DNA of 64,000 bases from Phalacrocorax aristotelis (Eukaryota > Chordata > Aves > Suliformes > Phalacrocoracidae): the NCBI RefSeq assembly GCF_949628215.1, contig NW_027441321.1, forward strand, positions 186,001-250,000, given 5' to 3'. The notes under the pieces are model-generated. The model saw only the letters and a list, made by a program, of their open reading frames with translations, did no database searches and was not told the origin of the DNA. Below, piece by piece: positions 25,101-34,077 of the stretch; positions within the stretch are counted from its first letter, which is position 1, and each line of letters begins with the position of its first letter. Position numbers and translations under genes: made by a program.

Positions 25101-27225
25101 GCGTTGTCGGACGCTATCTGAGCATACGGCAGCTGCTCAAAATGTTGATGACCTGAAAAACAAGAGAAGAGGAACACACCAGCTTGCAGAGCTGCCAGGC
25201 AGGCTGCCGTCAAAGGTCTGCAGCTTCCAGGCCCTCAGGCAATACATTGCTGCTGAGTTGCCTAGCTGGGACAGCGCTCTGAGGACAAGCTCGCATCGTC
25301 CCTTCCTGTTCCAAGTGGAAAGTGAGGTGCGGGACGGACAGCTCTGGTTTCTGCAATACAGGCGGCTCTGGCTTCTCCAATACAGACAGGGGAAGAGAGA
25401 ATCTTAGGTGCTTGGCAGGAAGAAGAGCCATGACGCAGGACAAGGTGGGGAGACAGGTGACAGGCCTCACGGCAAGCTGGAGGCTGCCAGGCCATTGGAG
25501 CCGTGCCCACATTCGGTGCTCTCTTGGACATCAGAGAAATGCACCCCAGGCACAGACCCAAGCTCTCGGTGCCCCCCAGGCTCCTACGACAGCTGCTGCA
25601 ATGGCAGCAGTGACTGGAAAGCACAGGCATCGTGGTCGCTGGGTTTTGGAACAACCCCTCTTTCTGCCCTGGGTTTCCCCTGCTTTCCCCCCTTTCAGTC
25701 TGTCTGCTTACCAGGAATGTCTACGCAGCCGTATCGGAGGTCATGATCCCGCGCCAGAGTGTTTGCAAGATGAAACACGGGTCTCTCCACAACCACCAGG
25801 CCCTTCTCCTTGCTGGCTACTCGCTGTCTGACAACCACAAAAGTCCCAAGTCCAGGAATGCGGACAGCCTGAAACAGGTGACATGGCGGATCAGAAGAAG
25901 TCTTGGAGGGACAGAGGGATGACTTGTCAGAGAATGGGGATGGTGCTTAGCGCCCTGCCCAGGCCTAGGCACAAAGGAGCGAGACGGGCTCTTTGGAAAC
26001 CCTGGGAGAGGACAAACTGCATCTGCACTTTTCCCTCTCACTCCCCTTCACCTTCACCTTCACGAAGAACCCAATAGTGCAGGAAAAGCTGACAGCCATC
26101 CTTTGGCTCAAGAAGACGAAAGGCGGGGAGGGGAATTCCCACACTTGGAATAAACCCTGAAGTCTCCCAGGTTTTGTCATGCAACTCTGACCATGGGGAC
26201 TCCAGAAGCCCCAGAAGCCTAGCGCTTTTTCTGACCCTAGGCCTGGACCTTATTCTACAGCTGAATAGGCAGAGGTGGCGGTGTGTGGCACATCTGCGCA
26301 TCGCAGCATCACGCTGGGGCATCGTTTCTGCTTTCAAGGAAGGGCAAGAACAATTGCACTCCAAGGCAAAGGGCTGTCAGGACTTCATCGGCCTTCATCA
26401 GGATGTGAGGGGAGGAGAAGGAGGTAAGCCCCACCTGGTGGAGAGCCAGCTGTTGGCTGAGGTACCATGAGGAGCTGGCCCAAATCTTAGCAAACTCTGG
26501 AAAAACAAGGGGAAGATATGTCATGCTCTGAAGCAGCAACCTCAAAACCATTCAGCCCGCTCCTGTCCAGGGACCGAAGCAGTTTGAGCACAGGCATTTC
26601 AGATTGCCTCTCTAGAGCCCGGCAAGAACCAAAGGACACCTCAGCCTGCCTCCAAGATGGCTCCTTTCCTTTCAGGCGCAGCTCTCCAGGCTGTGACCCG
26701 CTGCCATGGGAAACCAGCAGCGCATTGCCACGTCAGCGAGGGCAGGGTGCTGTGCTCCACAGAACCTCAGAGGCTCAGGGCAGGCCCTGGTAGCTCCCCA
26801 GCAGGGGCCAGTTTCCCTGTGTCACACCTCCAAACAGACCAACTCCACACGGCCCACGAGCACCTTCAGCTCTCCCGTTCACACACGAGCTCAGGGTGGC
26901 ACCGCCCACCACCCGGCAAGGAGCAGCCCTTTGGGGCCACGGACTTCTGCCCGGGGTGCCCCAGGAAGGCAGGGGCCACGTCAGGAAGAGAAACAGCAGC
27001 TGCCGGATCAGCCCCCCAGCCCTTAGGCATGGTCAGGCTGGTCCCTCCTTGCAGTCACCAGCCCTGAGCAGACACCCCCACAGCCCTCGGGCTTTCCACG
27101 CCTGTTTTCAGAGATGGCCTTGACCCGGCAACGCTTACGCAATTGGGTCCGAAGGCCTTACCAGAACTCTTGAGCTTCTTAATCGTTGGACACAAGTGAA
27201 GCCACAAGAAGCGGTCGTCTGCCAT
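20644..27225 (-). CDS. CCDC81-like protein (HU-domain, coiled-coil)
   Basis: The start ATG is at 27225, opening MADDRFLWLHLCPTIKKLKS. In-frame exons with GT-AG sites are 27225-27162, 26496-26435, 25868-25712, 25152-24896, 24478-24393 and 23658-23546; their phases chain without a stop. The segments AVRIPGLGTFVVVRQRVASK, KGLVVVERPVFHLA and SKNVALIWSDVGMLII then KMRFYRDFL are the paired HU-type domains of the CCDC81 family, a centrosome/cilium-associated protein in mammals. Later tail exons are 22136-22016, 21749-21549, 21219-21059 and 20766-20644. The link between 23546 and 22136 is not solved; a candidate ITKRQAERMLLQKQ segment lies at 22217-22260 with no clear acceptor. The stop codon was not located. 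CCDC81-like genes are multi-copy in birds, so this may be one paralogue, perhaps functional. Confidence 0.72.
22137..23545. other. Presumed intron of the CCDC81-like gene
   Basis: This lies between exons 23546 and 22136 on the minus strand. It should contain at least one exon to reconcile phases. The only suggestive piece is ITKRQAERMLLQKQ at 22217-22260, ending at a CAG-GTGCGC donor. Confidence 0.4.
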
Positions 27226-29248
27226 CTTAGTTCCACCCTTGCTCCAGGTCAACAACTGCAGCAGGTGGCTGGCCGGTGGCGTTCTTGCTTCCTGCAAAAA
27301 GCCTCCTCCTCTCTGCTCTCCTCCTCCTCGTGTGCCCTTCACCAGCCCCAGTGCTGTGGCACTGCCTCTCTCCGCCTTCTCCTCCTTGCTGCAGAGCAGC
27401 TCCTCCGGAGCAGCGCGGTGGCAAGAGCAGCTCCCAGCACCTGGAGTCACCTCTGCCTCGCCGGGGTGTGTGGGGTGGATGCTGGTCACGACCCGGGAAA
27501 AGGGGGCTGTCCCATTGTGACCCCAGAACGTGTCACAGAGGGGCTGCACACAGCCCACCCCCTCCCCACCCGCCCAGGCCCTGCCAGGGGGCTTTGCAGT
27601 GGGCAGGGGCTCCAGGGGGCTGCCCCCACCTCACTGTCTCCTGACCAGGAGGGGGTTCCCCACGCTGGGGCTCACCCCCGCCATCTCCCCACATGGCGAC
27701 ACCGGGCTGTAAATGCTTAGGGGCTTCCTTCTGCCCTTCCCTGCTTCTTCCTGCCTCTCTCACCCAACATGTCTGGAGCGGGGGGCAGCGGGCTCCCCCG
27801 ACTGGCAGAGGTTTGGCAGGCGATGGCTGTTCACATCTCTTTTGGAGCTGGTGGGAACCGTCTCCAACCGGCCCCAGCAGCACCTGTGCTGCTCCCACGC
27901 AGGTCCCGCTGCAGCTCCCGCTGCTCACCCCTTGCCATCCACGCCCAGGGCAGAGCACCCTTGCCCCCACCAAACGCGTGTTTAAGGACCCTTGGGACAT
28001 GCATCCGTCACAAACGCTGCCTTTAGCATCCTCACAGTGGAAATGAACTGCACCCCTGTGCCCTCAGAGCAGACCACAGGGCTTCCTCCTAGCAGTGGGG
28101 CACGGATATTGCGGAAATCCCAGCACATTCCCCGCCAAGTACAAGCAGCGTAGGTCGCTCCTTGACCGTCGGGGCATCCCACCACCCCACCAGGCCTTGC
28201 CGGAGTGGCATTACCTGTGTGTTACAGCATCCAGGAATGGCCAAGAGCTGTGACAAACCTAGGTGCTAAGGCAGAACCTGGCTCTGCCCAATTTACTTAA
28301 AAAAGAATGATAACTCTATTTTTAGATCCATTCCGAGTCTCCTGGAGAGACTGCGCCAGTGGCAAGAATGCAGTCGGCAGGGTTGGTAAGGAGGAGGAAT
28401 ACATTACGCTGGGAGAGCTCACGGGTCTGGGACTTTGGCCTTTTCTTTGATAGCCATATCAGCCCATTTATTAAAACCCGGGTTCTTCTTTGCATCATCA
28501 TTATTGTAATTATCATCATTGTTCTTACTGCAAACAAGTTCAAAGCTAGAAACCTAGAAGTAGCTCTGGCTGTACAAGACTTAGTAGTGCAGCGTGTAAC
28601 CTCGAGGGCACCTGGTCTCTCCGGTGGAGGCGAAGTCCCAGGTGGCTGAGCACGTGCTAGGGCAGGACTCTGAGCCTGGCTTGTGATGCCACTTGTAGCT
28701 GAGTGGCTTTGAAGGCAGGAGTGGAACAGGAGCCCAGCATGTGCAGGCACCTGTGATGTCCCAGGCGGCCAAGTAGCTGCTAGGGCAGGATGAGGCGATT
28801 TAACTCTCCAGGAAACATTAGGTAATCACAGGGTCAGGACGCCAGGTGGGAACTATCACTGCTCATCTGACTTGGGAATTCTTAAGGTTATTCTTAAGAA
28901 TGAGGATCCAGAATGCGCAGTCACTCACCAAAGCAGCTGAGGGGTCTCCACCTCAAGGAGTTGCCTTAGGTGGCATCTCGACGTAACGGGAGAGCCCCTG
29001 ACTGTAGGAACCACTGCTCCGAGGAGGACCGACTTCATCGGCCCCCCGGCAGGACTCCGCTATATCCTAATCGAATCTGACCTGTGGTCATAGATGGTCA
29101 TGGCCGTTCCCTGTTGCCGAGGGCTCTGTCTGTCGGCAACTGTGCATGTGACAGCGGTCACAGCAAGGCAGCAAGGGTGCCAAAGTAAGGGTGCGAACAG
29201 CAGCAGTGGCTGCTCTGCTCCAGCGGTCGGAAAGCCCCGGCCTCATCA
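27226..29248. other. GC-rich upstream flank of the CCDC81-like gene
   Basis: Open frames overlap on both strands without recognisable domains. The promoter of the CCDC81-like gene would lie at the left end, but I see no clear TATA box or start site. The stretch 28500-28530 has CAT/ATT-type simple sequence. Confidence 0.4.
28635..28792 (+). repeat. Short duplicated module, about 120 bp period
   Basis: GTCCCAGGTGGCTGAGCACG followed by TGCTAGGGCAGGA (28635-28667) recurs as GTCCCAGGCGGCCAAGTAGC followed by TGCTAGGGCAGGA (28757-28789). Two units are visible. Function unknown; it may be part of a local minisatellite. Confidence 0.6.
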
Positions 29249-29647
29249 TCAGGGATGGGGCATCTCCCACTTCTCTGAGCAACGTGTGCCAGTGGCTCAC
29301 CACCCTCATTATAAAAAAATTTCTTCCTTATATCTAGTCTAAATCTACCCTCTTTTAGTTTAAAACCATTACCCCTTGTCCTATTACCACAGGCCCTACT
29401 AAAAAGTCTGTCCCCGTCTTTCGTATTAGCCCCCTTTAAGTACGGAAAGGCTGCAACAAGGTCTTCCCGCAGCCTTCTCTTCTCCAGGCTGAGCAACCCC
29501 AGCTGCCTCGGCCTGGCCTCACAGCAGAGGGGCTCCAGCCCTCGGACCATTTTTGTGCCCTCCTCTGGACCCGCTCCAACAGGTCCATGTCCTTCTCGTG
29601 CTGAGGACCCCAGAGCTGGACGCAGCGCTGCAGGGGGGGTCTTTTGA
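29249..29647 (-). mobile_element. CR1 LINE 3' fragment
   Basis: On the plus strand, GGGATGGGGCATCTCCCACT, then CACCACCCTCATTATAAAAA, TTATATCTAGTCTAAATCTA and CCTCTGGACCCGCTCCAACA are the reverse complement of the conserved 3' part of avian CR1. The element is heavily 5'-truncated, as usual for CR1, and its terminal octamer repeat is not obvious. Confidence 0.9.
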
Positions 29648-31138
29648 GGTCTCTCACTTGAAACAAAGATTTCATCATGCAAACTTTCACCATCTTTCTG
29701 AAACCGCAGCAAAAAGGAATCAACATATAAAAGGTGTCCATCAGCTGCCATTACAGGATTATTGAGGCTTTTAAACATGACGTTGTGGGAAATGCATCAT
29801 ACATTCAGAAAGACAGGGGGAAGAGGAGGCAGATAGAGAAGGGCACTGATAACTAAGCCAGCTATTAGCTGCATTATCTGACAGGTGTTTGTTCTTACGC
29901 AGCTGGGTGTTATTTAGTCCTGACTCAGTGATCCCAAAATGCTTTAGAGGCACCTCAGGGAGTCAAGCTCCCTGCTGTTAAAGTGACAGTGACTCAGTAA
30001 ATGGGTTCCTTATGTACATGCCAGCATACTCTGCACCTGCCTGCATGATTGCACCACAACCGTGTCAAAAAAATTAGAAGAGCTCCTATTAGAACAGAAA
30101 AGAATCATCTGCAATTCTTACCCCTGAGTTCCTTTATAACTACGGAGGCCCCATCTTAAAAATATTACTTAAATCAAGATCCTTTTATTACAGAGGTGTT
30201 AGGCTTAAAGGCTTTTATGTTTATATCTGTACAATAAGTGAAAGATATAAATAATCCAAGTAACCAAAACCACTCATCGCTAATTAGCTTAACCAGTTTC
30301 ACCAGTGGCTAAAAAGCATGCTGGAATCTTTCACAGTACTAAAAAAAAACCACAACCCACAGCAACACAATGAAGAACGACGGCTGAATGTAATGCAGAA
30401 GTCTCTGTGAAAGGTAACAAAGCACTTAACTCTGATCTATGTGATTTTCCAGGTAGATTCAGGGTCTTCACATACTGCATCCATAGTGGGAAGGAGACCA
30501 AATCATAGCTACAGAAATAATATCTGCTTATAATTCAAATTAAAGAACATTACGTAGTTCCAAGGCAATATGACATTACCCTCCCCAATAATAGACGAGT
30601 TCACATTTATCACTCCACCTCCAGTCCATATTGAAGGAAACAAACAAAAAAACCTGAGTTCCTCAAAATTATGGCAGACTTAAATCTAAAATTGATGTTG
30701 ACTTCACGAGTAATTGTTCCCGTTTAATTTCTTATACAATTTAAAGTGATATTTTACGATATATGCCTCCCACATGAAACTCATGCCAGCAAACATTCCC
30801 CATCACTTCCACAAAAAGTAGGTGGGGTGGGGAAGAGTGGGATTAAGAGACCTCTGATTCCTCTGATGGATGCTGGAACCCAGGCCCACAGCATCCAATG
30901 AACAGGCTACCTGGCCGCTTGGCCATCTGGTGTATCACCTCCCCTTGCATACTTCAAACACCTCAGCTAACCCACAGACCAAAGCTGGCATCAGTTTTAA
31001 TTGTCACAGATTTAATCTCTCAGAGGAAAGAAAAGTATAATATAAATAAAGCCTCACATATAGGCAAGACACTACAGACATAAGCAAGGCTGTACACTAT
31101 AGGTTTCATTTACAGAACAAACTGGGAGAAAACACTTG
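29648..31138. other. AT-rich stretch without recognisable gene
   Basis: Nothing but short unrelated frames up to the 5' target duplication of the provirus. Confidence 0.55.
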
Positions 31139-31144
31139 ACAAAG

Positions 31145-31394
31145 TGTAGGGGAATAGACAGGGATCGGCGACCGGAAGATCACGGGATGTGACGGAAAGA
31201 TAGACTCCTCCCCATAGGAGTGGCAGGAACAGGAAGCTCAAGAGCTATATAAGCGTGTGACGCAGCTAAATAAACGGAGATTTTGTATCCATCATATTGA
31301 TGTCTGTGAATCACTGTCCCCAGGGTGGGTAGAGCCCTGTGTCCCAGAGATATGTGGCCCAAGATAAGTTCTCCCGTAGAAGCGTACAGCTACA
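31145..31394 (+). repeat. 5' LTR of the provirus
   Basis: Starts TGTAGGGGAATAG and ends GCGTACAGCTACA. It contains a TATA box (TATATAA, 31246-31252) and a polyadenylation signal (AATAAA, 31269-31274) very close together, implying a very short R. It differs from the 3' LTR at five sites by eye. Confidence 0.95.
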
Positions 31395-31396
31395 AG

Positions 31397-31414
31397 TGGT
31401 GACCCTGACGTGAT
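31397..31414 (+). promoter_or_regulatory. Primer binding site, tRNA-Trp-like
   Basis: TGGTGACCCTGACGTGAT lies two bases after the 5' LTR. From memory it matches the tRNA-Trp primer site of avian leukosis/sarcoma viruses with one difference (T for C at the tenth base). Confidence 0.85.
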
Positions 31415-31505
31415 CGGTGGGGCGGCATGGCAAGTTCGCCAGGGGGAAAAGATAGCTTGGGGCACGCAGGGGCGGGACGGGGAGCTGCAGGTCGGCGGGC
31501 GTGCC

Positions 31506-33724
31506 ATGGATTCAGTCGTAAAGGTACTGAAGGGATTGGGGAAGGAATATGGTACTTCGATATCGAAGGCGCCTACCTCAAAGGCCATCCAATGGATGAT
31601 TACGCAGGGGCTCATACGGAGTCCCGCAGACATATTTAGTAAGGATAAGTGGGTGAGAACTAAAGAGGAGTTAGCCGAAAGGGCTATGATGGGAAAAACC
31701 CAGTACATACAGCTCTGGGGAAAGATACACCGATTGCTATTGAAAGCTCGGGATGATCAGGAGACGTGGCGGCAGGCGCGGCGGTGCCTGCACGGTGCTA
31801 CAGGCGACAGTAGCCCGGAAATAGACCCAGGAGGGGCAGTGGGGACGCAGACAGGGGCAAGCATCGCGGGGGATGGGAAAGAAGGGGAGAGTTCGGACGG
31901 AGCAGCCTGGCCAACTACTCAGTCTGAGGCTCCCAAAGAGGTGGATCGGGAAGCGGCGGTGTTCCCTGTTGAGCCAGCAGGACCCTTGGAATGCCCCCCC
32001 CCCCTCCCCCGCATACCCCTGGGATGATTTGGCACAGGTGGGGGCACCTGTGCGCAAGGAGGGTGACGTGGCAGTGGACGCAGCGGGAGTGACGGAGCGG
32101 AAGGAGAAAGATGACCAGTGCCGGAAGCAGCGCCGGCGGCGGCACCACCCTCTGCCCGACCCTCGAGACTGGCTCCCGGGGCAACCCTTGAGATGGGAGT
32201 CGGACGAGGAGGGGGATTGGGGTGCCTGGAGGGGAGGACGGGGGGGTATAGAACAACCTCGAGTAGCAGCGAATCAGAAATTGGGGGAGAAACCGATGCC
32301 CACATGTGGGAAGGGGGACAGATTGCCTGCAGCGTGCAAAAAAGAGGCATAAGGCAGCAGGGACTCGGAGGACCAGTCAGAGTGAGGGAGGGGAGGGACC
32401 GCCAAAAGGGGAGGTCCGGAGTGCTGCAGCTCCGGAGGGGTCCGCGGAGGACGTGCTGCGGCAGCTGCAGCAGGTTATGCGCGCACTAGGGGAAGTAACT
32501 CGGCGGCAGACAGGACTCTTAACGAAGGGGGCGCCCCAGCGACAGTCAGTCGAGTTACCTAACTGGCGGCTGATAGCCAGAGATTGTAGCCTCGATGGAG
32601 TAAGGATAGAGATGCCCGGGATCTTCCCTGTCCGACTAGCTCCAGGAGGAGGGGTGGAGTGGATGCCGATAGATGCCAAGCTAGTGCGAAGTTTATGGCG
32701 AGAAATTAGAGAAAAGGGGCTGAAAGATGAAGGAGTAGGATTGCTGCTGGACGCTGCGCATGCAGCGCCGTTGACCCCCTCTGATGCTAAGCAGTTGGCG
32801 AAAGCAATATTGGCTCCCACAATGTACATACTTTGGAAGGAGGCAATGCACAGTGCCTGCCATGCCCTCGTACAGCAAGCGGCGGCAGTTCCGGGCCACC
32901 CGCTGAGAGGGACCACCCTTGACCGGCTCACTGGCAGAAGTCAAGGACTGGAAACCCCGCAGTTGCAAGCAGCAGAATTAAGGGGCAGGGAGCTGCAAGC
33001 GGTAACGGAGAGTTCCCGCAGAGCGTATAGTGAAGTGGGCAGGTATGAGAAAAAGGCAGAACCTTGGCAAAAGATACAGCAAGGACTAGCAGAGCCATTT
33101 ACAACGTTTTGTGACAGGTTGCAGAAGGCTATTATAGAATCAGAATTGCCACCAGCAGCCAAGGAGGCAGTCCTTATGGATTGCCTCTGAAATCAAGCAA
33201 ATCCGCAAACACAAGATGTCCTCCGCACCCTAGCGGTAGGGGCGCCGTTGGGTCAAACCATCAGGCATGTCTTGCGCCAGGAGGCGTTGAATCAGCATGG
33301 CGGTGCGGGAGCGCACATCTGCCAGAACCCTGACTGTGGAAGCGAAGAAAGGGTGATGGTGCAAGCGGCCGGGGTGAGGCCGAGATGTCACTTGTGTGGA
33401 CGGCAAGGGCACTTTAAAGCTGGGTGCCCGCTAGCGGAAAGGGGAGGACGTAATGGAGGAGGAGCGCGCCCAGTAGGGAGGTGCTGGGTGTGTGGGAAGC
33501 CAGGACACCTGGCAAGAGATTGTCCAACTACAAAGCTGGGAAACGGCCAAAGGAGGGTGAAGCGAGGGCGATTCGCGCCTCCTGTGAGTCAAATGGCCCT
33601 CATCATGGTGCCAGCGCCAGGAGCTTGGCCCACCGTAGCGGGCCAAGGGGGAGTGAAACTTCAGGCAGGGGAGCAGAACCAGCAAGATTTGCAGGTTACA
33701 GCCCCCGCGTGGCCTTGGTCATAG
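31506..33724 (+). pseudogene. gag: gag remnant, frameshifted and interrupted
   Basis: The ATG at 31506 opens a matrix-like region (MDSVVKVLKG, later KDKWVRTKEELAERAMMG). The frame shifts in or near the C11 run at 31994-32004, and again between about 32250 and 32350, near an A6 run. The capsid follows in the third frame, with the major homology region EPFTTFCDRLQKAI near 33090-33130. A TGA interrupts at 33188-33190, after which the same frame continues into nucleocapsid with two CCHC knuckles (CHLCGRQGHFKAGC and CWVCGKPGHLARDC). The frame ends at 33724. In an intact virus this would be the structural polyprotein; this copy cannot make it. Confidence 0.9.
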
Positions 33725-34077
33725 GCTGTAACGAGAGACCCATGGCAGCAGTGATGATTACCCCGCAAGAGCTGAGTTGCCCGGCACGGATATGCCTGGG
33801 AATGTTAGTGGATACCGGGGCAGATGTCACAGTGATGCCACTCGAACGGTGGCCACCAACTTGGCCCCTCGCCATGGGAAAGTGTATAATAGGGGTAGGA
33901 GGAGAACAACAGACGAGAACTAGTACTTGCCCTGTGAAACTCGAAGTCATGGACGAGGAGGCAGGGAAGCTCCTCACGGCCGTAGTGACCATACTAGTAG
34001 CAGATGGGGTAGCAAGCCCCTTGTTGGGGCGAGACGCCCTTGCCCAGATGGGGATCGGGTTGAAAAATTTAGCATAA
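33481..34077 (+). CDS. pro: Retroviral protease frame (pro)
   Basis: This frame is -1 relative to gag and overlaps it by about 240 bp. It would be entered at the G-GGA-AAC heptamer at 33538-33544. It contains the aspartic protease active site LVDTGADVTV, the flap region around IIGVGGEQQTRT, and the C-terminal helix motif LLGRDALAQMG. It ends at a TAA two codons after a second shift heptamer. Unlike gag and pol, the protease domain is uninterrupted here. In alpharetroviruses the protease is in frame with gag; the separate pro frame is the betaretrovirus arrangement. Confidence 0.85.
   Translation: MLGVWEARTPGKRLSNYKAGKRPKEGEARAIRASCESNGPHHGASARSLAHRSGPRGSETSGRGAEPARFAGYSPRVALVIGCNERPMAAVMITPQELSCPARICLGMLVDTGADVTVMPLERWPPTWPLAMGKCIIGVGGEQQTRTSTCPVKLEVMDEEAGKLLTAVVTILVADGVASPLLGRDALAQMGIGLKNLA
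33538..33544 (+). promoter_or_regulatory. Candidate -1 ribosomal frameshift site, gag to pro
   Basis: GGGAAAC read in the gag frame is exactly G-GGA-AAC (codons GGA 33539-33541, AAC 33542-33544), directly after the second zinc knuckle. It is one of the known slippery heptamers of betaretroviral gag-pro junctions. After a -1 slip, translation enters the protease frame with no stop. I did not fold the downstream RNA. Confidence 0.75.
34065..34071 (+). promoter_or_regulatory. Candidate -1 ribosomal frameshift site, pro to pol
   Basis: AAATTTA read in the pro frame is A-AAT-TTA, followed by GCA TAA. This is the slip heptamer known from avian leukosis/sarcoma viruses. A -1 slip continues from 34071 in the frame of the reverse transcriptase, although this copy has a TGA shortly after (34089-34091). 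Confidence 0.75.

Noticed and set aside
24098-25213. 371-codon minus-strand open frame taken as one protein
   Set aside because: It reads through real splice sites. Only its first part (25152-24896) is exon; the rest is intron in a GC-rich block.
31915-32350. Proline-rich minus-strand frames under gag
   Set aside because: Antisense shadows of the GC-rich gag region.
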